This document shows, piece by piece, positions 1 through 6,379 of a stretch of DNA of 64,000 nucleotides. Numbering within the stretch: the first letter of the stretch is position 1; the number at the start of each line of letters is the position of its first letter. Source of the stretch: JAKZSU01 sp047517485 (GTDB lineage Bacteria; Pseudomonadota; Alphaproteobacteria; UBA7887); the NCBI GenBank assembly GCA_047517485.1, contig JAKZSU010000012.1:1-64000 (forward strand). Reading direction: 5' to 3'. Both the position numbers and the translations under genes were made by a program. The notes below the pieces were generated by a model. It had not been told where the DNA came from, did no database searches, and saw nothing but the letters and a program-made list of their open reading frames with translations.

Positions 1-41
1 GCTGCTTCGCTCCGCGTAACGCAAGCGCTACACGAAGCAGC
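1..41. repeat. Inverted repeat at the left window edge
   Basis: The first nine bases (GCTGCTTCG) are exactly repeated in inverted form at 33-41, giving a 9-bp stem around a 23-base loop that contains a smaller GCGT/ACGC hairpin. It may be the end of a transcription terminator or of a repeat that begins outside the window. No T-run follows on the plus strand. The part outside the window is unknown, so its role cannot be decided. Confidence 0.45.
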
Positions 42-102
42 GCGGGTCCCTCCTATGGACTACCGGGACAACCCCCCAACACCGCGTACCGCATAACATT
101 AA

Positions 103-146
103 GTGGACTAGTTTTGCTCCGCCCGGGTGGACTAATTTTGCTCCAC
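103..146. repeat. Two tandem 20-bp repeats, possible IS21-type transposon end
   Basis: GTGGACTAGTTTTGCTCCGC at 103-122 is followed by GTGGACTAATTTTGCTCCAC at 127-146: a period of 24 bp with two differences. Short spaced direct repeats of the 'GTGGACNA-TTTT' kind are found at the ends of IS21-family elements. No istA or istB reading frame is present nearby, so this would be a remnant or the outer end of an element lying to the left. The family assignment is an inference from memory. Confidence 0.35.
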
Positions 147-803
147 CGTTGACATTGCTCAACAATGCCTTGACCGGTATATTCAACGTTGAGCGGGTCA
201 CATTGTTTCGCCTGAATCGCCTTGCCGGTCTCACCGCGTTCTGTCTCGCCGAACGGGTCTAGAAAGTGCTGGAAATGTCCTCGATTTTGGGCGACTTGCG
301 GCTTACTACGACACATTCTTTCCTCCGGCGCGTGGCTCGGAATTTTTGTGTGAGGGAATTCCGAAAATAGACAGGTATCAAGGCTCGCCTTTCGTACCAA
401 TCATCTCCGAATAGGCGCTCGGTAACGTGCCAAATCTCTTTAGGGAAAATTTTGGACGCACCTCGGCAATCGTAGTGCCGGCAGACACTCAGAATTACTT
501 GCGCAAACCGCGATTCAAGTCATAAATCGTCGTCGGATGGCAAAATTTGGCCTATTTTTTACCGTTCTGTGAGGCCTGTTGGTGATCGTGCTTCTTCGAC
601 TCCCACAATTCCCGGGGTGGAGAAAACAGTGGGCACGTATACGCCAATCTTTCGGTGCCAACTCTGAGCGTCCGGCTCGTGTATCTGTCGGAACAGGCCC
701 TTGACCGGTTGCTTTTAGGTCTGCCCGTTGCGATCCAACCCATTGCCCTTTCGCCCTCCAAGGCTATCATGATCGCGCCTTTCGAGAGCAAGGAGTCCCG
801 CGC
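147..803. other. Region without a recognisable gene
   Basis: This stretch has lower GC and more A/T runs than the rest of the window. Open frames exist on both strands, but none has a convincing start with a ribosome site, protein-like composition or a recognisable motif. A short imperfect palindrome (GTTGA...TCAAC) lies near 148-163. Together with the preceding tandem repeat it looks like decayed mobile DNA or an island boundary. The promoter of the following DUF1330 gene should lie in its right part. Confidence 0.4.
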
Positions 804-1091
804 ATGGCCGGCTATGTCATCGCTCAAATCGAAATCACCGATGCCGAGACGTTCGGCAAATATCGCGACTTGGTGGCGCCCACCATCGCTAAATATGGCG
901 GGCGCTATTTGATCCGGGGCGGCGAGCTGACGCCGTTGGAGGAAACACCGCCGCGGCCGCGCCTGGTGGTGATCGAATTCGAGTCGGTCGAGGCGGCGCG
1001 ACGGTGGTATGATTCCGATGACTACGCGCCGCTGATCAAGATGCGCCAATCGGCCGCGAAAGGATCGGCGTATATCGCCGCGGGAGTCTAG
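804..1091 (+). CDS. DUF1330 family protein
   Basis: This is a 95-residue protein with the fold signature of the dimeric alpha+beta-barrel DUF1330 family: an N-terminal GYVIAQIEITD strand, a central YGGRYLIRGGE segment, and a C-terminal PRLVVIEFES strand followed by a W-Y-S-x-Y motif (ARRWYDSDDYAPL). Length and motif order match the whole family. The start is preceded by AAGGAG at good spacing. The biochemical role of DUF1330 is not established; relatives resemble small monooxygenase-like folds. It stands alone and faces the Hsp20 gene, with a shared terminator between them. Confidence 0.9.
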   Translation: MAGYVIAQIEITDAETFGKYRDLVAPTIAKYGGRYLIRGGELTPLEETPPRPRLVVIEFESVEAARRWYDSDDYAPLIKMRQSAAKGSAYIAAGV

Positions 1092-1097
1092 GAACGA

Positions 1098-1132
1098 AAA
1101 AGGCGCTTCCCGGCTTATCGGAAAGCGCCTTT
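1098..1132. terminator. Bidirectional intrinsic terminator
   Basis: AAAGGCGCTT-CC pairs with GG-AAAGCGCCTTT around a loop of about ten bases, with a single bulged base. An A-run precedes the stem and T residues follow it, so it can work in both directions. It sits between the convergent DUF1330 and Hsp20 genes, the expected place for a shared terminator. Confidence 0.75.
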
Positions 1133-1159
1133 CTTGACTTCGCGGTGCGAGCCCCTCGT

Positions 1160-1630
1160 CTAGGCGGCTTTTTCGGTCTCGATCAGCGGCGCGGCGTCGC
1201 TGCCGCCGCCGATAGCGATCTTGCGCGGCTTCAGCGACTCGGGCACCTCGCGCACCAGATCGAGGTACAGAAGTCCGTTCTCGAGGCGCGCGTTTACCAC
1301 TTCGATATGGTCGGCGAGCTGGAAACGGCGCTCGAACGCACGGGTCGCGATGCCGCGGTGGAGAAAAGATCCGACTTTGTCGTCCTTGGGCTCGCTGCGG
1401 CCAGTCACCACCAGGACATTTTCCTTCACCGTCACGTCGAGATCGCTCTCGGCGAACCCGGCCACCGCCATGGTGATGCCGTAGCGGTCTTGCTCGCGTT
1501 TCTCGATATTGTACGGCGGATATCCGGTCGAGGAGTCGACGCCATGGGCGGCGTCAAGAATCTTGTTCAGACGGTCGAATCCAACGCTGGTGCGGAATAG
1601 GGGGCTGAGATCATAACTACGCATTGTCAT
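1160..1630 (-). CDS. Hsp20 family small heat-shock protein (IbpA-like)
   Basis: This 156-residue class A small heat-shock protein holds unfolded proteins for refolding. The N-terminus MRSYDLSPLFRTSVGFDRL is the usual IbpA/HspA opening. The alpha-crystallin domain runs from about residue 38 to 132 (YPPYNIEKREQDRYGITMAV, then GFAESDL, VTGR). The LENGLLYLDLVREVPE segment is the standard terminal strand, and the tail PRKIAIGG carries the I-x-I assembly motif. Two start codons lie two codons apart (1630 and 1624); the first has AGGAG at good spacing. The upstream DNA carries a heat-shock promoter and a ROSE-like leader, both listed separately. Confidence 0.95.
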   Translation of the reverse strand: MTMRSYDLSPLFRTSVGFDRLNKILDAAHGVDSSTGYPPYNIEKREQDRYGITMAVAGFAESDLDVTVKENVLVVTGRSEPKDDKVGSFLHRGIATRAFERRFQLADHIEVVNARLENGLLYLDLVREVPESLKPRKIAIGGGSDAAPLIETEKAA

Positions 1631-1710
1631 ATTCTCCTATGAGCAATATGGGTGTCGGGCCCGCCTCATGCGCGGCCCTGCCACAACGTGCCTCCGGACC
1701 CTAACGTGGC
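1628..1710 (-). ncRNA. ROSE-like RNA thermometer in the hsp20 5' UTR
   Basis: On the minus strand three consecutive hairpins can be drawn: GCCAC/GTGGC (1680-1710), GGGCC-GC/GC-GGGCCC (1657-1678), and a last stem in which CATATT (1650-1645) pairs with AATATG (1633-1628), the latter containing the start codon. Next to it a TTGCT motif faces the AGGAG ribosome site, as in the U-U-G-C-U anti-Shine-Dalgarno of ROSE elements, where the G is bulged. The arrangement and length fit ROSE thermometers of alphaproteobacterial hsp20 genes. The exact folding was done by eye. Confidence 0.65.
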
Positions 1711-1723
1711 ATCCGCGGCGCAC

Positions 1724-1756
1724 TGAATGTGGTGATCCGCGGCGTCTTTTCAAGGG
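1724..1756 (-). promoter_or_regulatory. RpoH (sigma-32) type heat-shock promoter of hsp20
   Basis: Read on the minus strand, CCCTTGAA (1756-1749) is followed after 16 bases by CCACATTCA (1732-1724). The sigma-32 consensus is CCCTTGAA, a spacer of 13-17, then CCCCATNTA; the first box matches fully and the second at seven positions. Transcription would begin near 1717, leaving an approximately 87-base leader, the right size for the ROSE-like structure downstream. Confidence 0.65.
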
Positions 1757-1826
1757 GTTCTGGACAGCCGCCGCCGGCTTGGGCATGCTCGCGGCGCGCC
1801 AAGGAAAACCACAAAGGGGGACAGAC

Positions 1827-2639
1827 GTGGCCAACGCTTTGCGGTCCATGACCCGTCGGCGGGAGCCGGTATTCGGCACATTTGTCGCCGAGTTCGATAC
1901 GCCGGGGATGGGGCATATCCTCGCCGCCGCGGGCTGTGATTTCGCCTTTCTCGACATGGAGCATTCGTCGATCACCATCGACCGGATCAAGAGTTCGGTG
2001 CGCTATTACGAGGCGGCGGGGGTGCCGCTGATCGTGCGCCCACCGTCGAAAGCCTATGCCAATGTGGCTGGGGTGATGGATGCCGGCGCGGAAGGGATCT
2101 GCCTGCCGTGCGTCGGCTCCGCGGATGAAGCGCGCCATCTCGTCTCGATGGTCAAATATCCGCCGCAGGGCGGGCGCGGCATCGGCATTCAATTGGCGCA
2201 TGATCGTTATCGCGCCGGCGATGCCGCGGCCAAGATCAAGGCGGCGAACCGGCGCAGTTGTGTGATCCTGCAGATCGAGTCCGCCGAAGGGGCGGCCAAT
2301 GTCGATGCCATCGCCGCGACCCCGGGGGTCGATGCGCTGTGGATCGGCCATTTCGACCTCAGTGCCTCGCTCGGACTTCCCGGCCAATTTGATCATGCCG
2401 ATTTTCAAGCCGCGGTCCGGCGCACGGCCAAGGCCTGCAAAAAGCACAAAATATCGCTCGGCATGATCGCCGGCTCGCCCGAGCACGGTCTCGCGCTCAT
2501 TCGCCAGGGGTTCAACCTAATCAGCTATTCGGGTGATGTCTGGCTTTTGCGCGACGCCCTCGCTGCCGGAATCACCGCGATGCGCGAAGGCTTGAAAAAG
2601 CGCCGCCGCCCGGCGGTCAAAAGAAAGCCGAAATCGTGA
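1827..2639 (+). CDS. HpcH/HpaI family aldolase
   Basis: This 270-residue class II (metal-dependent) aldolase belongs to the family of 2-dehydro-3-deoxyglucarate and 4-hydroxy-2-oxoheptanedioate aldolases, which split 2-oxo-3-deoxy acids into pyruvate and an aldehyde. Visible are the DMEHSS motif (His46, the general base region), the substrate-binding Arg71 in IVRPPSK, metal ligand Glu151 in LQIESAEG, and metal ligand Asp177 in GHFDLSASLG. The GTG start is chosen because AGGGGG lies six bases upstream; an ATG follows seven codons later. The tail is basic (KKRRRPAVKRKPK). It is the first gene of a three-gene operon with 4-bp overlaps. The true substrate is unknown. Confidence 0.9.
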   Translation: MANALRSMTRRREPVFGTFVAEFDTPGMGHILAAAGCDFAFLDMEHSSITIDRIKSSVRYYEAAGVPLIVRPPSKAYANVAGVMDAGAEGICLPCVGSADEARHLVSMVKYPPQGGRGIGIQLAHDRYRAGDAAAKIKAANRRSCVILQIESAEGAANVDAIAATPGVDALWIGHFDLSASLGLPGQFDHADFQAAVRRTAKACKKHKISLGMIAGSPEHGLALIRQGFNLISYSGDVWLLRDALAAGITAMREGLKKRRRPAVKRKPKS

Positions 2640-3676
2640 GTAAATTCCGCATCGCCCTCTCGGGTGACCTGTTCAACACCGATGGCACACCAACATTCCC
2701 GGATTTCGACCTGTCGCGTCTCGATCAAGAATCCGATGTCGACTATGCGGTGATTGGACGCGGGCCGATCCTCGGCGCGGCGGAACTCGACGGATTCGAC
2801 GCGCTCATTCTTTTGGCGCCAAAATTTCGCGCTGAAAGCGTGCCCGCCGATGGCCGCTTGTCGGTGATCGCGCGTGGCGGGGTCGGCTACGATTCGGTCG
2901 ATGTCGAGGCCTGCACCGACAACGGCATTGCCTTGGTGATCACCCCCGACGCGGTGCGCCGCCCGGTCGCGGTCATGGTGATCACCTTTATGACCGCGCT
3001 GGCGGGCCAACTTCTGACGCTCGACCGCATTACCCGCAAGGGCCCCTGGTCCGACCGCACCACAACGGTGGGCGTCGGCCTGATCGGCCGGACTTTCGGC
3101 CAGATCGGGATCGGCAATATCGGTGCCGAGGTGGTCGGGCTCGCCAAGCCATTCGGGCTCAAGGTGATCGCCAACGACCCCTACGTCGATCCGTCGGTGG
3201 CCGACGAACTCGGGATCACCCTGGTCGACAAGGATACGCTTTTCGAGCAGTCGGATTTCGTGTCGGTGAGCTGCCCGCTCAATGACGAGACCCGCGGTCT
3301 GGTGAGCGCGGAAAGGCTGGCGCAAATGAAGGCCAGTGCGTTTCTGATCAACACCTCGCGTGGGCCGGTGGTCGACCAGGCGGCGTTGACCGAGGCGCTG
3401 CGCGATGGCGTGATCGCCGGCGCCGGGCTCGATGTGCTCGAGAAAGAACCGCCGGATCCCGACGATCCGATCCTCGGCCTCGACAATGTCATCCTGTCGC
3501 CGCACTGCATGTGCTGGACCGATCAGATGTTCAAGATCATGGCCGATCGCGATATCGAGGCGTGCCTCGACGTGATGCACGGGCGGGCGCCGCGCAACGT
3601 CGTCAACCAAGAAGTGTTGGAGCGCAACCGCTTCGTCGCCAAGCTCGACGCCTATCGCGCGGCGTTCGGCTCGTGA
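2636..3676 (+). CDS. D-2-hydroxyacid dehydrogenase (NAD-dependent)
   Basis: This is a 346-residue member of the D-isomer-specific 2-hydroxyacid dehydrogenase family (relatives: phosphoglycerate and glyoxylate reductases). It reversibly reduces a 2-oxo acid. The nucleotide fold shows G158-I-G-N-I-G163, and the catalytic triad is Arg242 (NTSRGPVVD), Glu271 (EKEPP) and His290 (LSPHCMCW). There is no C-terminal ACT domain, so it is probably not a serine-pathway SerA. The GTG start overlaps the aldolase stop (GTGA). The context suggests it acts on the oxo or hydroxy acid handled by the neighbouring aldolase. Confidence 0.92.
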   Translation: MSKFRIALSGDLFNTDGTPTFPDFDLSRLDQESDVDYAVIGRGPILGAAELDGFDALILLAPKFRAESVPADGRLSVIARGGVGYDSVDVEACTDNGIALVITPDAVRRPVAVMVITFMTALAGQLLTLDRITRKGPWSDRTTTVGVGLIGRTFGQIGIGNIGAEVVGLAKPFGLKVIANDPYVDPSVADELGITLVDKDTLFEQSDFVSVSCPLNDETRGLVSAERLAQMKASAFLINTSRGPVVDQAALTEALRDGVIAGAGLDVLEKEPPDPDDPILGLDNVILSPHCMCWTDQMFKIMADRDIEACLDVMHGRAPRNVVNQEVLERNRFVAKLDAYRAAFGS

Positions 3677-5772
3677 GCCGATTGCGCGATCTCACGGCCC
3701 TCTTGCAGCCGCGTTCCGTCGCCATTATCGGCGCGACACCGGACGTGCGTCGCCCGGGCGGGCGGCCTCTCGATTTTCTCCGCCGCTACGGCTTCGCCGG
3801 GCCGATCTACCCGGTCAATCCGCGTTACGACGATATCGACGGCGTGCGGTGCTATGCCAAGATCACCGATCTGCCCGAGCCCGCCGACATGGCGGTGGTC
3901 GTGGTCCCGGCGCCGGCGGTGTTGCAAACCCTGCGCGATTGTCAGACCGCCGGGGTCAAGGCGCTCACCATCTACACCTCGGGCTTTCGCGAGACCGGCG
4001 CGGAGGGCGCGGCGATGGAAGCCGAGCTCATCGAAGTGGCGAACCAAGCCGGGACGCTGATCTGCGGGCCCAATTGCCAGGGGGTCGCCAATTTTCACGA
4101 TTCGATGATCGCCAATTTCACCTCGGCGCTGGCGACCGAGGGAATCGACGCCGGGCCGATCGGCTTCGTCAGCCAGAGCGGCCTGTTCACCGGTATCGTC
4201 ACTGCTGAGCTGCGCCGCCGCGGCCTCGGTCTCGGCTATCTAATCAGCAGCGGCAACGAATCCGTGGTCGATTTCGCCGACGTGCTCGCCTTCATGGCCG
4301 AGGATCCGCGCATCAAGGTGGTCGCGGGCTATATGGAAGGCATCCGCGACGGCGCCAAACTGCGCGCGGCGGCGGCGGTCGCGCGGCGCAACGGCAAGCC
4401 GATGATCCTGCTCAAGGTCGGGCGCTCGCCGGAAAGCGCGGCCGCGGCCGCCTCGCACACCGGGGCGATGGCGGGCGCCTACGAGGTCTATCAGGCGGCG
4501 CTCGCACAATGGGGCTTGATCGAGGTCGACTCGATCCGCGAGCTGTTCGACGCCATCGAGGCGTTCGCGGTGACCAGCGGCATCGCGCGCGGCGACAAGG
4601 CCGGCATTCTGACCAATTCCGGCGGCCTCGGTGTGTTCGGCGCCGACCAGGTTCGGTCCCAAGGTTTGGCGATGGCAACCTTCAGCGAAACAACCGTCGC
4701 CACCATCCAAGACCGCCTGCCGCAATTCGGCTCGGCGCGCAACCCGATCGATTTCACCTTGCAGGCGTTTACCGATCCGCAGGCGGTGGGCGCGCACCTC
4801 AGACACATGATCACCGACGACGACGTCGATATCGGGCTGGTGTTCTTTGGCGTGCAATTGCTCAACGTCGATGCTCTGGTCAAGGAGATCACCGACGCCG
4901 ACGCACTAAACGAAAAACCGATCCTGGTGTCGTGGATGCTCGGGGAGGCGAGCGCGCCACGGCGCCTCCGCGATGCCGGCATCCCCTGTTACGACGACCC
5001 CGAGTCGGCGATCAAGGCGGCGCGGCGGTTGGTCGAGCATGGCCGTCTCGCGGCGCACGCGGATGCCGCGCGCACACCATCGGCAATGGACGGGGTTGCG
5101 CAAAGGTTACCCGGCGCCGGGACGCTCTCAGAATGGCAAGCGCGCGCGGTTCTGCGGGTTGCCGGGATCGACACGGTGTGGGGCGCGCTCGCGGCCACCG
5201 TGGATGAGGCGGCCGCCGCGGCCGCTGCCATCGACGGGCCGGTGGTCCTCAAAATCGAATCCGCCGATATTGCCCATAAAAGCGAGGCGGGAGGTGTCGC
5301 CCTCGGGCTCGACGACGAAACCGCCGTACGAGAAGCATATGAGCAGGTGACCACGAGCGCGCGGGCTTATGCGCCGGACGCCGATATTACCGGGGTCGGT
5401 GTCTATGAGATGATCTCCGGCGCCGTCGAACTCATCGTCGGGATCAGCCGCGACACTGCGTTCGGGCCGGTGATCCTGGTCGGCATGGGCGGGATCATGG
5501 CCGAAGTCATGGACGATTCCGCGCTCGGCGTGGCGCCACTCGACCGCCCCCGCGCCGCGGCCATGCTCGCCTCGCTCAAGGGTTTTCCCATGCTCGACGG
5601 CGCGCGCGGCCGGCCCAAATGCGACACCGCCGCGGTGGTCGATATTTTGCTGGCTTTGTCGGATCTAGCGCTCGCGTGTCCGAGCATCGGCGAACTCGAT
5701 ATCAACCCGCTGATGGTTATGCCGGTGGGCGAGGGGGCCAAGGCGGCGGACGCGCTGATTACCGTCAGCTAA
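3673..5772 (+). CDS. Acyl-CoA synthetase (NDP-forming), acetate-CoA ligase family
   Basis: This 699-residue single-chain NDP-forming acyl-CoA synthetase interconverts an acyl-CoA plus ADP and phosphate with the free acid, ATP and CoA. The order is: CoA-binding Rossmann domain (PRSVAIIGATP, residues 13-23), a succinyl-CoA-synthetase-like middle with the phospho-acceptor histidine His262 in ASHTGAMAG, and an ATP-grasp domain from about residue 480 (GPVVLKIES, HKSEAGGV, then GPVILVGMGG and ELDINPLMV). The GTG start overlaps the dehydrogenase stop by four bases. As the last gene of the operon it would supply or discharge the CoA thioester of the pathway product. Confidence 0.92.
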   Translation: MSRLRDLTALLQPRSVAIIGATPDVRRPGGRPLDFLRRYGFAGPIYPVNPRYDDIDGVRCYAKITDLPEPADMAVVVVPAPAVLQTLRDCQTAGVKALTIYTSGFRETGAEGAAMEAELIEVANQAGTLICGPNCQGVANFHDSMIANFTSALATEGIDAGPIGFVSQSGLFTGIVTAELRRRGLGLGYLISSGNESVVDFADVLAFMAEDPRIKVVAGYMEGIRDGAKLRAAAAVARRNGKPMILLKVGRSPESAAAAASHTGAMAGAYEVYQAALAQWGLIEVDSIRELFDAIEAFAVTSGIARGDKAGILTNSGGLGVFGADQVRSQGLAMATFSETTVATIQDRLPQFGSARNPIDFTLQAFTDPQAVGAHLRHMITDDDVDIGLVFFGVQLLNVDALVKEITDADALNEKPILVSWMLGEASAPRRLRDAGIPCYDDPESAIKAARRLVEHGRLAAHADAARTPSAMDGVAQRLPGAGTLSEWQARAVLRVAGIDTVWGALAATVDEAAAAAAAIDGPVVLKIESADIAHKSEAGGVALGLDDETAVREAYEQVTTSARAYAPDADITGVGVYEMISGAVELIVGISRDTAFGPVILVGMGGIMAEVMDDSALGVAPLDRPRAAAMLASLKGFPMLDGARGRPKCDTAAVVDILLALSDLALACPSIGELDINPLMVMPVGEGAKAADALITVS

Positions 5773-5827
5773 AATAAATTCGCCGTCCGCCAAGGAAACG
5801 CCTTAATCGTGCGTCTTACTAGACAGC

Positions 5828-6379
5828 ATGCTGACGATGACCGACGACGAAACGCTCGCTCAGCGAGCCGGGACCGGAGATAGGGAGGCGTTCGAGACGC
5901 TTCTCGAGCGCCACTACGACCGGGTCTATCGCATTGGCCACCGCTTGCTCGGAAACCCGACCGAGGCCGAGGATCTCGCTCAGGACATCTGTGTCGGCCT
6001 GGTCAAGAAACTGCGGTCCTATCGCGGCGACAGCCGTTTCACCACCTGGCTCTATCGTGTCACCGTCAATGCCGCGCGCGACGTGCTGCGCCGCCGTGCG
6101 ACATCGAACCGCCTCGACCGGTCGTTCAGCGATACCGCGGCGCTGGTCAAGGCGGGTGACGAAGCCCGGCGGTCCGAGGCGCGCTGGCTCTACGACGCCC
6201 TGCAGGCGCTCGGCGAGGATCTGCGCGAAACCGCGCTGCTGGTGCTGTCCGAGGAACTCAAACATGCCGAGGCGGGGGAAATATTGGGCGTGAAGGAGGC
6301 CACCGTCTCGTGGCGCATGCATGAAGTGCGAAAGCAGCTGAAAGCGCTGGCCGAGGCCGGCGATGGTGTCACGACATGA
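5828..6379 (+). CDS. ECF-type RNA polymerase sigma factor
   Basis: This 183-residue sigma-70 family protein contains only regions 2 and 4. Region 2 covers roughly residues 20-85 (DREAFETLLERHYDRVYRIG, then EDLAQDICV, and FTTWLYRVTVNAARDVLRRR). Region 4 ends in a helix-turn-helix (LKHAEAGEILGVKEATVSWR). ATG codons at 5828 and 5837 are both possible; neither has a strong ribosome site. The stop overlaps the start of the next gene (ATGA), so sigma factor and VWA protein are made together. This is the arrangement used for sigma factors and their membrane partners. The target promoters are unknown. Confidence 0.93.
   Translation: MLTMTDDETLAQRAGTGDREAFETLLERHYDRVYRIGHRLLGNPTEAEDLAQDICVGLVKKLRSYRGDSRFTTWLYRVTVNAARDVLRRRATSNRLDRSFSDTAALVKAGDEARRSEARWLYDALQALGEDLRETALLVLSEELKHAEAGEILGVKEATVSWRMHEVRKQLKALAEAGDGVTT

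Noticed and set aside
53..400. A 115-codon minus-strand frame at the left edge
   Set aside because: It passes through the tandem repeats, has no ribosome site and no family pattern; probably chance frame in decayed DNA.
552..1049. A 165-codon minus-strand frame over the DUF1330 gene
   Set aside because: Antisense shadow; no motif, low-quality start, while the plus-strand DUF1330 protein is complete with ribosome site.
5797..5822. GGAAAC followed by GTC upstream of the ECF sigma gene, as an autoregulated ECF promoter
   Set aside because: The spacing is only about 13 bases, whereas ECF promoters need about 16-18 between the two boxes.
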